Positions 10,158-19,456 are shown, counted from the stretch's first letter. The stretch is DNA of 64,000 nucleotides from Phycisphaerae bacterium (GCA_029260075.1 JAJDDY010000065.1:34255-98254), one strand, 5' to 3'. Notes: generated by a model from the sequence alone, not told the origin. A program made the numbers and translations.

Positions 10158-10979
10158 CTACGGAGTGAGACCACGTTCTATGGTTTTCTTCGATCCCAGT
10201 AGTACTGTGGTGTTGGGATGCATTTTTCGCCATTCGCCGAGTTTGACGATGGGCACCTCTTCGATAATGGGAATCGATTCGCCCTTGCGCGGACCGGAAA
10301 TCGCGGTCCAGCCTTTGTCGTCGAACGGATACCAAAGGCTTTCCGTCCTGCGGTCGAAGAGGATGAAGACGTCCTTGTAGACGTAACCGCTAACGCCGAA
10401 CTCATCTACTTGCTTACCCTTGTTGTCACGGCCGTGAACCACGGCCAGTCGTGCGAGCGGTCACCAGCCGACTGTAACGGGTTTGCCCCTGAACTTGTCG
10501 TTCACGACCTCGTGGTGATCGAGCAGGCCGATGGGGTACGCGCGAGCCACGCCCTCGATGAAGAATCCCATAACGCTCAGTTCGTCGTTGGTCTTGGCGG
10601 CCTCGGTTTCGCGATAGACACTCTTGCCGAGTGCGAGCAGGCGTGGATCATCCGGCGAGACGAACAGCGGATCGTCGATCGCACGAATCGTGTCTTTGCC
10701 GATACCGAATTGGAGCTTTTCCGTCGGGATGACGGAATCCGTAAAGTCGTACCAAGGTGCCCCAGGCGTGCTGGGATCAGATCGCCGCGGGCCCGCATAG
10801 ATATACGTCTTGCCACCTTCGTGTTTGACTTTCTTACTATCGGGCCCGAGCAGCCCTCGGTACCTCTTTTCGCTATGCTGACTACCCTGTGCGTGGACGA
10901 TACACGGGATGCTGCCGAGCATGGCAAGCGAAAGTAACCAATTCGGGTTCGTTCTTCTGTTTCGTTTGTTTGCGTGCAT
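10158..10979 (-). CDS. DUF3179 family protein, probable selenoprotein (in-frame UGA read as Sec173)
   Basis: Two minus-strand segments in the same frame, 10464-10979 and 10158-10460, join across one TGA at 10461-10463 into a 273-residue protein. The N-terminus has a signal peptide ending near VHAQG. Upstream of the UGA are the DUF3179 features DDPLFVSPDD, GVARAYPIGLLDHHEVVND and GKPVTVGW. Downstream are PLARLAVVHGRD, FGVSGYVYKD and LFDRRTESLW. In this family the position of the UGA is the first Cys of the VTYCPLC-like motif, so UGA replaces a conserved Cys. A SECIS-like hairpin follows (10430-10446). Biochemical function of DUF3179 is unknown to me; an exported Cys/Sec motif suggests redox or metal chemistry. 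A simple nonsense mutation is the alternative, but conservation is intact on both sides. Confidence 0.85.
10430..10446 (-). promoter_or_regulatory. bacterial SECIS-like hairpin of the DUF3179 gene
   Basis: On the minus strand, GGCCGTG, loop GTT and CACGGCC form a perfect 7-bp stem. The loop starts 21 nt after the UGA and its first base is G. An outer CAC/GTG pairing across a bulged GACT extends it. This fits the bacterial consensus as I recall it (loop 3-14 nt with G in the first two bases, 16-37 nt after UGA). Confidence 0.75.
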
Positions 10980-11384
10980 TCGAACTCACTCTCCAACCGT
11001 TAGGATCAACAACATCCGGCGCCTGCCACCGCGGCCACGGTGAGCGCCGAGCTCCACTCTTTCGCGTGCGTTTCACGAGTGGTACAACTACGGGCGTAGC
11101 GAAGTTCGATCAAGCAAGACCCACGACTACCGCAGCGTAACCACGCGCCACCCAGTGTAACTCGATTCGAATACGGAACCAAGCCTCATACAACAAAAAG
11201 ACCGTGCGGGTCGACAACCGAGGCTTCCCTCGGTGCCCAACCCACGCGGCCCATATTGAACTCAGATCGAAACGACCGGGGACACCTGCCGTCCGCGCAA
11301 ATGCAGCCCTGCGCACATCAGTACGATAAGAAATCCGCACCGCCGACCGGCGCGACCCCCATGTCTTTGATCGTCCGCTATCGA
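10980..11384. other. non-coding spacer, nothing recognised
   Basis: It lies upstream of the DUF3179 gene and past the 3' end of the zinc-finger gene. I see no gene and no copy of the dispersed repeats. Confidence 0.45.
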
Positions 11385-12008
11385 CTACGTGCCGACGAGC
11401 GAGTACTTGCCGAACCCGATCCGCTTCACTTGCTTGAGCTGCGGAAGTGTGTTGCTGACCGCCTTGGTCAGGTCTTTCGCTTTGGTCTTGAAACCACCCT
11501 TGAGGATCCGCACGCCGATGTCGTTGGGGCTCATGGGCTTGGTGTGTTGGCTCAGCACGCGGACAATGTAATCCTTCAATGTTCCGGTGCGAAAACTCCC
11601 ACCCTTGGACTTCTTCGCGTTGGTTGAACCAGCCGGACGACCAGGACCACGTTTCCCAGGCGCCCGGACGACTGACTTGGTCGTGGTCATAGAACGACCG
11701 CCGAGCGAGCGCATGGCGTCTGCAATGGCGCCGATCTCACCATCGATACCGACGCGCTGGGCGAGCAAGTTATCGTGGTATGCTTGCATTTCACCGAGGA
11801 CGCGTGCCGCACCGTCACTGAACGACGCAGTGCTTCGGACCACCGTACGGCCGCTGCCGCGTGGACGTCCCGGACCGCGTTTGGCCGTCGCGGGACTCGC
11901 CGACACCTTCTTCTTACCGGTGCCGTGGATCGTGCTGTTGTGTCTTGCCAAATGCGCCGCCATGGAAAAATTGCGTTTGCATCTTGCACACCTGAACTTC
12001 TTGGCCAT
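11385..12008 (-). CDS. C2H2 zinc finger / AT-hook / HARE-HTH DNA-binding protein
   Basis: This is a basic 207-residue protein. Residues 3-30 contain a single C2H2 finger, CARC, then HLARH and H (CxxC with two or three candidate His). Two AT-hook-like motifs follow, RGPGRPRGSGR near 45 and KRGPGRPAGS near 120. The last 70 residues (GTLKDYIVRVLSQHTKPMSP, then DIGVRILKGG and KYSLV) look like a HARE-HTH/winged-helix domain. The parts point to a nucleoid-associated or DNA-structuring protein rather than a classical regulator. The start at 12008 has GGGAG seven bases upstream; an in-frame ATG two codons earlier is less well placed. Confidence 0.75.
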   Translation of the reverse strand: MAKKFRCARCKRNFSMAAHLARHNSTIHGTGKKKVSASPATAKRGPGRPRGSGRTVVRSTASFSDGAARVLGEMQAYHDNLLAQRVGIDGEIGAIADAMRSLGGRSMTTTKSVVRAPGKRGPGRPAGSTNAKKSKGGSFRTGTLKDYIVRVLSQHTKPMSPNDIGVRILKGGFKTKAKDLTKAVSNTLPQLKQVKRIGFGKYSLVGT

Positions 12009-12249
12009 TCTCATTCTCCCTTGTGTCAGCGGCCCGTGCGTTCCAAAAAAACTTCGCCAGTCCGACCATTGGACTGTTCACTACGGGGAACACACACGTT
12101 ACCGCACTCTAGTCAGCCGCATCCTAACGCTCGCGCCCGGTGTCGGCAATGCCCCGCAATGTTTTTTTTGGGAAACCAGTACCACACCGTCGAAGAGATA
12201 TTCCCGCCACTTCCAGGCCGGCCTTGGAGTGTGTTTGAGAAGGACTGCT

Positions 12250-12330
12250 TCGAACCAAGCCGCGACTGTCAGGCAGCGGATTGGGCACTTTAGCCGGACC
12301 GCTTCCTTACGGTCGCGGCCCCGGAAAAGA
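12250..12330. repeat. family A palindromic repeat, copy 3 (subtype A1)
   Basis: Arms TTCGAACCAAGCCGCGACTGTCAGG and CCGCTTCCTTACGGTCGCGGC. It has the A1 flanks GTTTGAGAAGGACTGC on the left and AAAAGACTTCCTAAGCA on the right. It sits in the 12009-12579 spacer, where no gene is recognised. Confidence 0.8.
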
Positions 12331-12579
12331 CTTCCTAAGCATATTCTCAGCTCGCTGACTTTCGGACTGGCGACGCGTTGTGCCGACTGTCCACAGTGGG
12401 GTAAGTGCCTCGGGTGGCGTCGGCGAAGTGTTCACCGTAGCTTGGTGGCAGGGGCGGAGGCACGGCCGGCAAATACCGGCAACATTAGTCCCATGCCGCC
12501 AGGTAGAATGATACAGGCGATGCGGGCCTCGATACGAGCCAGTTACCTGATGAATTCCCGATATGCGGAGAACGTGATC

Positions 12580-13515
12580 ATGCAACGATTATCGATAGTC
12601 CTTTGTTTGATGCTCGCAACACTCTGTTGCTCCCACGCGGACAACGATGAATCCATAGTGGCGGTAGCTCCCCGACCGGACTCGGATAGCTACATCGTGC
12701 TCCTGGGCACCGGTACCCCCAATGCCGACCCGGAACGATCCGGACCGGCCGTCGCGATAATAGTTTCTGGAACGCCGTATCTTGTGGATTGTGGTCCGGG
12801 AGTGGTTCGACGCGCCGCGGCGGCCAAGCGACGCGGTTGGAATGCCCTAGCCGTGACTAATCTCACCACGCTGTTCGTAACCCACCTTCACTCCGACCAC
12901 ACACTGGGATACCCAGACCTGATCTTCACACCATGGGTATTGGGTCGAGAGAGGCCGCTGAGCGTGTTCGGACCGCCTGGCATTAGCGCCATGACCGATC
13001 ACATCTTGGCGGCCTACCGGGAAGATATTCGCATCCGACTGGATGGGCTTGAACCGGCGAATAGTCTCGGGTACAAGGTCCAAGCGAACGAAATAGCACC
13101 TGGCACCGTCTACACGGACGACAATGTTACTGTAAGAGCATTCTCGGTACCCCACGGATCATGGAAACACAGTTTCGGCTACCGCTTTGAGACCGCAGAC
13201 CGGGTTATCGTCGTATCCGGAGACACGACCCCCAGTGATATCCTGGTGCGGAACGCTCAGGGTTGTGACGTGCTCATTCACGAGGTGTATTCACAGGTCG
13301 GATTCGAGCGGCGCCCGCCGGAATGGCAAGAGTATCACTCGCAATTCCACACATCGACGGTCGAATTGGCGGCCATCGCCAACCGCGTTCGGCCCAAGCT
13401 CTTAGTCCTTTACCATCAGCTACTGTGGGGCGAAACCCCTGAGGATCTCGTCAACGAGATTCGCGCGCACTACGACGGCGCCGTAGTGTTCGGGAACGAC
13501 TTGGATAGCTATTGA
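12580..13515 (+). CDS. secreted metallo-beta-lactamase-fold hydrolase (RNase Z / arylsulfatase-like)
   Basis: This 311-residue MBL-fold protein has an N-terminal signal peptide (about residues 1-20, ending near CCSHAD). The dinuclear zinc motif HxHxDH is present as THLHSDHTLGYPD near residue 105. Further ligands are the His of VPHGSW, the Asp of VSGDTTPSD and a late His in VLYHQLLW. The opening GTGTPNADPERSGPA resembles AtsA/ElaC-type enzymes, which cleave phosphodiester or sulfate-ester bonds. Export argues for a periplasmic small-molecule substrate rather than tRNA. The ATG at 12580 has GGAG nine bases upstream; the open frame back to 11587 is antisense to the zinc-finger gene and is not used. 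Confidence 0.88.
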   Translation: MQRLSIVLCLMLATLCCSHADNDESIVAVAPRPDSDSYIVLLGTGTPNADPERSGPAVAIIVSGTPYLVDCGPGVVRRAAAAKRRGWNALAVTNLTTLFVTHLHSDHTLGYPDLIFTPWVLGRERPLSVFGPPGISAMTDHILAAYREDIRIRLDGLEPANSLGYKVQANEIAPGTVYTDDNVTVRAFSVPHGSWKHSFGYRFETADRVIVVSGDTTPSDILVRNAQGCDVLIHEVYSQVGFERRPPEWQEYHSQFHTSTVELAAIANRVRPKLLVLYHQLLWGETPEDLVNEIRAHYDGAVVFGNDLDSY

Positions 13516-13660
13516 TGGCTCGGTCGCCGCGACATTCCGGTGGCCTGTCAGCGCTTCTTTGAGGAACTGAACTGGCCTGCGTGGCCCAGTTCTTCAAACG
13601 TGGAGGACTCGAATCCAGAACCCAGTCGAGTTTCCCAACGTGCTTAGAAAGTCTCTGTCA

Positions 13661-13740
13661 AAGCCGCGCCCGTAACGGAGCGGACGATTGAAAGACGGTC
13701 GTGACGGCTTGAAAACGCTCCCTCACGGTCGCGGCTCGCT
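13661..13740. repeat. family A palindromic repeat, copy 4 (hybrid flanks)
   Basis: Arms AAGCCGCGCCCGTAACGGAGCGGACG and CGCTCCCTCACGGTCGCGGCTCG. The left flank (TGCTTAGAAAGTCTCTG) is of type A1, while the right side, after the pentamer block, ends GGACGAACCCGTCACTTGA as in A2. It lies in the 13516-13907 spacer. Confidence 0.8.
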
Positions 13741-13791
13741 TCGGATCGGATCGGTTTGGCGGGGTTTGGATTGGATTGGATCGGATCGGAC
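13741..13791. repeat. GGATC/GGATT-type pentanucleotide run
   Basis: About ten consecutive five-base units, mostly GGATC, GGATT or GGTTT, occupy the right side of the neighbouring family A copy. Other A2 copies show only two or three such units (CGGATCGGA), so this copy looks expanded by slippage. Confidence 0.75.
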
Positions 13792-13907
13792 GAACCCGTC
13801 ACTTGATACGTGATACGCCAGTAGTGGCCCACGCATTGAGGTTCTGCGGGTAGCGCGGAATCGGGACGTTCGCCACGCAGATACCATGCTGACGACACGC
13901 GAGGCGA

Positions 13908-16547
13908 TTAGCCGCCGTCGCACCCGTTGGGTCTGAGCGTCTGGTCCCAACCCGGATCGGACGTGCCGCCTCCAGTGAGCAGGTCAATCACGCACAGCAT
14001 GTCAGCCGGCGTTACCTCACCGCTCCGATCGCAATCGACGCTGTAGATGCCCCACTCGGGGACAACCGTCCCGCGCAGAACCTGCACCAGCGCCACGACA
14101 TCGCCCACGTCGGCCACGGCGCCACCTGAAACATTGGCCGGGTGCGAGGTGAACGTGCCGGCGCTGACCACGCCGCCGTCGCTTGTGTAAATGATTTTCG
14201 TGACAGCACCCGGCGTAATTGGCCGTGCTAAGTCGACAGTCCACGTCGCCGACCCCGACTCGCCGGAGACGACACGCTCCACAAAGTTCGCCGAAAGACT
14301 TGCCGGCGATTCGCAAAGTGAGAAGCAGTCGGCAGGTATCTGCGTTACTGGAACGCCGCCAAGCCTGGCTTCGATCACGAACGAATCCAACACCCGACCG
14401 GAACCACCCGCTCCGGATGGCCTCCGAGCATCAACAACACCATCCGGCGGATCGAGCCAGGTGATGTCGACTTCGGGGCAGGGTTCGCGGCACGTCTCGC
14501 ACAACTCTAACGCCGCAGTAACGCACAATTCGTCCCAATGAGTTTCGCAACAGAAGAAGTCAACTTGCGTGCAGACTTTCGTGCAGCAGGATGCATCGGA
14601 ACAACCTCGGGACACCAGACAGTTGCCACCACCTTCCCGACACACAACGTCACAGGACACCGGATCGCAAATCACGTCGCCGGAGCAGGGCTGCCCGTCC
14701 GAAGTGCCTCCGACGCAAAGAACGATTTCTTCGGTGCAGCAGCTCCCCTCGCTTCCCAAGCAAATGCCGACACTACATCTTTGCCCGTTCAAGTTGCAGG
14801 ATTGCCCTCGCTCGAACTCGCGCGGGTCAGTTACGGGCTCGATAAAGAGACATTCGCGTTCCGTTATATCGAGGCAAGAATCGTCGTACGTACAGCACGC
14901 CGATGTGCCGCACGGCTTGCCGCCGTTGAAGGTGAACGGACCCGGACAATCGCCGCCGGGGCAGTCAACCTGCCTCGTGCAGGGTTGACCGTCTCGGTTG
15001 CCGCCGTCGCAGGTGCTCTCGCATACGGAATTCTCCTGCCACAGGTCGGGAAACGCGCAGTTCATTTGCGCCCTCTCACGACAGACCGAGTCGCCGACGC
15101 AGGTTCCCTCCTGACAATTCTTGAGGCCAAGCGGACATGCACAGTCCCCATCGCCCACGCAGGAAAGACCGTCGAACGGTCCACCGATGCACGTCCGGTT
15201 GTCCGTGTGGATCATGTCGCAACAGGCACCGGTCGGCGGTGGGCCTTGGCAATGGATTGTTATCTCAAATCCGCCGCCGCAACCCGTGACATTCGCCGGA
15301 AAGCTCCAACCACCCTCGCCAAATTCCGCGAGTACATCCTGTGTTCCACCAAGCGCAGGGCTGACGCAGGTGGCTATGGGTCCGACCTGTTTGCTCGATG
15401 TACGAATGACCATCCAATAGTTCTGCTGGGTTAGTAGAATCGGCGTATCGAACTCAGCGCGAACGAGTTGGACGTCATCACCAATGATGCTCGACTGGCG
15501 TACCGTGCCAGGGATCAAGCCGCTCACTTCCGGATCAACGTCGCTCAGGTTGGTATGCAGTTGGGTTCGAACCACACCAAGACTGCCTAGCGACTGGCCG
15601 CGAAACCCCACGGTGTATCCGACCATGTTGCACCGATTCGGGCTTACCGAAAGCGAAATTTGCTCGGCCACAAGGCGCGTCCCGTCGGGTGTGAATGGCC
15701 TACCTCCTTGGTTGCTGTTCACGTACGTCGGGTAGGTGTCGACGCAAGTTCCGCGTACGTACAACTCGACGTGGAAGCTGGAGTGCGGGGCGGCGGGGAA
15801 TCCACCGACCGTGGTGGTGCAGGACCCGCCTGGGAAATCAAAGCTGTCGGCGGAGAACCCGACAAGTGCGGGTCCGGCAAGAAACACGCCGGCGTTTTCG
15901 CGGCTGAAGGTCAGCGCGAGGTAGAGCGCGTTGGGAATGACAACGCTGGTGGATTTGGGGATGACGACCTCGACGTCGTAGACGCCGTTGTCGGGGGCCT
16001 CAAAAAAACCGGTGGTGCCGGGGATGGGTACGGGTGCGGTCGAACTTCCCGGGCAGGTTTCATACAGGGCATACTTGACGGCGTACGGCCCGGCGCCGCT
16101 GAGGTCGCCTTGATTATCGCCCGAGACGCGAAAGACATATCGATCGAGCATGCAAGTCGAAGCGCCGGTCGTGATGATGTCATCCGCAATCCGTGCCCCG
16201 GCCGCCGGGCTGAAAACGTGCTGCCCGAGTGTGTTGCTGTAGGCAAGCCGAGACGTCGACACCGGACCGAACTCACGGAGTTGCATGCCGCCAGACGTAG
16301 TGCCCGCGATGAGACGAACGCGGTGCGCGCTCGAACCGCCGGGCTGCGTCAACGCTTCCGGCGGAGCCATCTTAGCTGATTGAATTGCTCGGCGAACCGG
16401 AGTCTCACTCGCGGCGCTCGATGCGACCGGCTGAGCACACGCTTGAGAAAGTGAGATGAGAGCGAACACCACGGCAAGCTCGAAACCGAACGCGACGCCA
16501 AGCGATGACCTGCGACCCATGCGGTCTTTCCGACAATCGATGCGCAT
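13908..16547 (-). CDS. large secreted Cys-rich protein with dockerin-like C-terminus
   Basis: This 879-residue exported protein has a signal peptide near residues 10-40. The first 400 residues are beta-rich without recognisable motifs. A Cys-rich middle (about 415-690) repeats units such as GACCDM, CIGGPFDGLSC, CTRQVDCPG and FCCETHWDELC; the last type is common in secreted proteins of planctomycetes. Near the end is a dockerin-like segment, VDCDRSGEVTPADMLCVIDLL, preceded by a degenerate first loop. It is probably a surface or extracellular protein whose calcium-loop tail mediates attachment. The ATG at 16547 has AGGGGGA about six bases upstream; the 27 extra in-frame codons before it are not needed. 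Confidence 0.8.
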   Translation of the reverse strand: MRIDCRKDRMGRRSSLGVAFGFELAVVFALISLSQACAQPVASSAASETPVRRAIQSAKMAPPEALTQPGGSSAHRVRLIAGTTSGGMQLREFGPVSTSRLAYSNTLGQHVFSPAAGARIADDIITTGASTCMLDRYVFRVSGDNQGDLSGAGPYAVKYALYETCPGSSTAPVPIPGTTGFFEAPDNGVYDVEVVIPKSTSVVIPNALYLALTFSRENAGVFLAGPALVGFSADSFDFPGGSCTTTVGGFPAAPHSSFHVELYVRGTCVDTYPTYVNSNQGGRPFTPDGTRLVAEQISLSVSPNRCNMVGYTVGFRGQSLGSLGVVRTQLHTNLSDVDPEVSGLIPGTVRQSSIIGDDVQLVRAEFDTPILLTQQNYWMVIRTSSKQVGPIATCVSPALGGTQDVLAEFGEGGWSFPANVTGCGGGFEITIHCQGPPPTGACCDMIHTDNRTCIGGPFDGLSCVGDGDCACPLGLKNCQEGTCVGDSVCRERAQMNCAFPDLWQENSVCESTCDGGNRDGQPCTRQVDCPGGDCPGPFTFNGGKPCGTSACCTYDDSCLDITERECLFIEPVTDPREFERGQSCNLNGQRCSVGICLGSEGSCCTEEIVLCVGGTSDGQPCSGDVICDPVSCDVVCREGGGNCLVSRGCSDASCCTKVCTQVDFFCCETHWDELCVTAALELCETCREPCPEVDITWLDPPDGVVDARRPSGAGGSGRVLDSFVIEARLGGVPVTQIPADCFSLCESPASLSANFVERVVSGESGSATWTVDLARPITPGAVTKIIYTSDGGVVSAGTFTSHPANVSGGAVADVGDVVALVQVLRGTVVPEWGIYSVDCDRSGEVTPADMLCVIDLLTGGGTSDPGWDQTLRPNGCDGG

Positions 16548-17078
16548 TTCGTATCCCCCTACTCGTTCAAACAAGTCGGAAGTATCGCAATATCGCCGCT
16601 CGAAACACGCGCACGCGACTGAAGCCATACAGTTTCAAACTGGGCGATCGCAATGACATGATACCCGAATCTTGGCCGACTTGTGGCGGCTTGGCCGCCG
16701 GCCCCTTGGTTCCCCCGAACCTGTTCACGTTCAAACTGGATGCCAGCCACTCGCACCCGACGCCGTTGGTTCTTCCCCAGAGTCCAATAATCGTAGGCAA
16801 CATTTGCACGCACTTCCACACGATCAATCTATCCAACAGGGCTGCCGCCCATGAATGGCGGGCGTTCCCTGCCGGCGACAACAGGAATGGTTGAACGAAA
16901 ACGGTACGCTCTCTATCAGCCTGCGGCACTGGCGGGTATTCTGAACTGTCGTCGTCCGCTCGGGGGTGACAACGACCGATGTCTTCGTCGGCAGGGAAAA
17001 ATGTCGACGGTTCGGCGCGTGGAAGTGGGTTCCACGCTTGTTCAACAAGTGAACAATCATTCGATAATGCGAGGTGTG
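16548..17078. other. divergent intergenic region
   Basis: It separates the minus-strand Cys-rich protein from the plus-strand hydrolase and must hold promoters for both. The hydrolase frame is open back to 16851, but that part shows no homology. No dispersed repeat was found. Confidence 0.5.
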
Positions 17079-17786
17079 ATGATAGCGACACGAACGTTCA
17101 AGAAACCGTCTCGACTTCTGCCTCGAGCACTGGCGTGTTCGGTAGGCCTGTCGATGGCCTTCACCGCCCTCGCTCAAGCCGATGGCGATGGCATTGAGTC
17201 GAAGTGGACCAAGGTGGACGGTGGCAAGGTTCATTACCTACAGGCCGGACCGAAAACGGGCGTTCCGATTCTTCTGTTGCACGGTGGGCGATTTCAAGCC
17301 GAGACTTGGCGCAAGACCCGTACGTTGAAAGTGTTCTCCAACGCCGGGTACTACGTAGCGGCTGTCGACTTGCCCGGGTTCGGCAAGACACCCAGCGCGA
17401 AGACCGAGCCGGGTGTGTGGCTTGGCAAGTTGATCGTCGCGCTCGACCTTGATCGACCCGTTCTGGTGTCGCCGTCGATGAGCGGTCGATTCTCCATGCC
17501 GTTCGTCGTCGAACATTCGGATCGTCTTCGCGCGTTTGTAGCCGTCGCCCCGGTCAGCGTAGCGCGACATGAGCGTGCCCTGTCTCGCATCAGCGTGCCG
17601 CTGCTGGCGATTTGGGGCGAGCGTGACAAGGTGATACCGCTTGCGCATGCTGATCTATTGGTCAAACACGCACCGCATTGTCGCAAGGTCATCGTCCCCA
17701 AGGCCGGGCACGCGTTGTACATGGACGATGCCGCATCGTTCCATAAGGAGCTGCTGAAGTTCTTCGGGGAGCTCAAAACGCCGTAG
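17079..17786 (+). CDS. exported alpha/beta hydrolase, ABHD14-like
   Basis: This 235-residue serine hydrolase has an N-terminal signal segment (about 1-30, ending near ALAQAD). The oxyanion turn is LLLHGGRF. The nucleophile elbow is LVSPSMSGRFSMPF, the SPS-M-SG form typical of ABHD14/CIB proteins rather than GxSxG. The catalytic Asp is in GERDKVIP and the His in KAGHALYMDD. The substrate is unknown. The start is uncertain: ATG at 17079 follows GAGG at four bases, while ATG at 17067 lacks a ribosome binding site. It has no same-strand partner. Confidence 0.85.
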   Translation: MIATRTFKKPSRLLPRALACSVGLSMAFTALAQADGDGIESKWTKVDGGKVHYLQAGPKTGVPILLLHGGRFQAETWRKTRTLKVFSNAGYYVAAVDLPGFGKTPSAKTEPGVWLGKLIVALDLDRPVLVSPSMSGRFSMPFVVEHSDRLRAFVAVAPVSVARHERALSRISVPLLAIWGERDKVIPLAHADLLVKHAPHCRKVIVPKAGHALYMDDAASFHKELLKFFGELKTP

Positions 17787-17854
17787 GGCATCGTCAGCTA
17801 TCCGCTGACGGGTTGGGTGGCCATGGCCTTAGTGCTTGTATGAGAAGGACCGTT

Positions 17855-17945
17855 GCGATCTGCGAACGCGAGGGGGCGATTGCAAGCTGTCGCGACCGGC
17901 TTGCGAACGTCCGCTTCCTTACGGGCGCGGCTCGGTTAACCCGTC
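17855..17945. repeat. family A palindromic repeat, copy 5 (subtype A2, one arm decayed)
   Basis: The right arm CCGCTTCCTTACGGGCGCGGCTCGG and the A2 flank TTAACCCGTCGTTCGATGTGCGACA are clear. The left arm (GCGATCTGCGAACGCGAGGGGG) is degenerate. It fills the gap between two convergent genes. Just before it, at 17803-17818, is GACGGGTTGGGTGGCC, which recurs at 37549. Confidence 0.7.
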
Positions 17946-17964
17946 GTTCGATGTGCGACATTAT

Positions 17965-19182
17965 CTATTCGCCTGGCAGTTTCGCCTGCGTGACTGCGAA
18001 GATGTGCTCGTTGCCGGATCGTATGTTCGTCACCACCGCATCGTCCAGCGGTGCATCCACCTGGATTTGAGCACACGCGGATTCCGCGCCGGTACAGATT
18101 ATGTTGTCCATCTCTTCGACGTTGACACCGGCTTGCCTGATGGCAAGGAGTGTGTGGGCGAGCACGCCGGGTCGGTTCTTGTGACGAACAACGACCACAT
18201 ACTTAGCCCGAGTCTTGGCGTTGATGTTCACGCAGTTACGCACGTGGCCGGTGTGCATGTAGTGCATGACGATGTCTACGGCCTCGGCGCCGATGGCGGA
18301 TTGCGCCTGCTGCGTCGACGCGCCGCAATGATGCGTTCCATAGACCACGCCCCCACCGCTCACGATCGGATTCGTAAACGTCGCCTTGGCTGTCCCGGGT
18401 TCTTCCGGGTACACATCGAGGCCAACGCGTAGGTCGCGTTCCGTCATCAACTCGGCGAGGGCCTCATAGTCCAACACGTCAGCGCGGGCCGTGTTGATGA
18501 CGTAGCTTCCCGGCTTGAGTCGACGTAGCACATCGCGGTTGATCAGGTTCTTCGTTTCCGGTGCAGACGCGACGTGAATCGAAAGAATGTCGCATCGATC
18601 GGCGACTTCCGCCACACCGTCGACACCACGCACACCGAGGGATTCCGCCTGCTCGTCGGTTAGCGAACGACTCCAAGCCACCACGGGCATTTCGAACGCC
18701 AAGGCGCGGGCGATGACGGCCTGACCGATCGGTCCGGTTCCCACTACGCCGAGCGTGCGACCCTTCAGACCTCTTGCTTTGCCATACTCTTTCTTGTCCC
18801 AAACGCCCTTTCGCAGATCGTTTACACCTTCGACGATACGGCGGTCCAACGCCAGGATCAGTCCCATCGTCAACTCCGCAACGGCGATCGCGTTCTTACC
18901 GGGACAGTTGGCCACGAGCACACTTTGCCGCGATGCGGCCTCCAAGTCGATCGTGTTCACCCCGGCGCCGGCGCGCACCACCACGCCCAAGTCAGCACTG
19001 GCCTCCAACATTTCGGCGGAGACCTTCGTCCCGCGGACGATCAAAACGCGCGGAGTGTGCTGGATGATGGCGTCGCGAAGGGTGTCACCGGTGAGCGTCG
19101 GGTCGTGCGTGATGTCGCACCCGCCCTCCTTGAGTTGAGCAACACGGGGCAACTCGAAACTGTCAGCGATAAGTACATTCAT
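17965..19182 (-). CDS. serA: D-3-phosphoglycerate dehydrogenase-like D-2-hydroxyacid dehydrogenase with ACT domain
   Basis: This 405-residue protein matches SerA, which oxidises 3-phosphoglycerate as the first step of serine synthesis. The substrate-domain start has RAGAGVNTID near residue 85. The Rossmann loop is GVVGTGPIGQ near 145. The catalytic Arg, Glu and His are placed in NTARADVLD, DVYPEEPG and GTHHCGAST. A C-terminal ACT domain (about 335-405) contains NRPGVLAHTLLAIRQAG, suggesting serine feedback. Some other 2-hydroxyacid dehydrogenases share this layout, so substrate is inferred. ATG at 19182 is preferred to the TTG six codons earlier, although neither has a strong ribosome binding site. 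Confidence 0.85.
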   Translation of the reverse strand: MNVLIADSFELPRVAQLKEGGCDITHDPTLTGDTLRDAIIQHTPRVLIVRGTKVSAEMLEASADLGVVVRAGAGVNTIDLEAASRQSVLVANCPGKNAIAVAELTMGLILALDRRIVEGVNDLRKGVWDKKEYGKARGLKGRTLGVVGTGPIGQAVIARALAFEMPVVAWSRSLTDEQAESLGVRGVDGVAEVADRCDILSIHVASAPETKNLINRDVLRRLKPGSYVINTARADVLDYEALAELMTERDLRVGLDVYPEEPGTAKATFTNPIVSGGGVVYGTHHCGASTQQAQSAIGAEAVDIVMHYMHTGHVRNCVNINAKTRAKYVVVVRHKNRPGVLAHTLLAIRQAGVNVEEMDNIICTGAESACAQIQVDAPLDDAVVTNIRSGNEHIFAVTQAKLPGE

Positions 19183-19456
19183 GGCGATGATCTCGGTCAA
19201 AGTAGAGGCTGGTCTTCGCCCGACCTGCGTGATCGGGGTCTCGACCGCGCATCGTCGGCGAGTGCGGCGACGACGTCAACCGGGATTCCAGCTGCATCGC
19301 GTCGGGGGCTTTGTGGTTCGGGCGCACCCGCCCAACCTCTCGATGGGGCGAGCGCAAAAAAACGTTCCGCGCCGGAGTCATTTTTCCGACACGGAACGGT
19401 GATGAGTCACACAAACGGGCGTCGATTTCGCGCCGCCACGTTGATCAAGATCGCCT

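Noticed and set aside
10461..10463. Simple nonsense mutation or frameshift in the DUF3179 gene
   Set aside because: Reading frame and family conservation continue unchanged, UGA falls on the conserved Cys, and a SECIS-like hairpin follows. Decay would not be expected to give all three.
11587..12579. N-terminal extension of the MBL-fold protein
   Set aside because: The extension is antisense to the zinc-finger gene and spans a family A repeat; a ribosome binding site and a signal peptide mark the true start at 12580.
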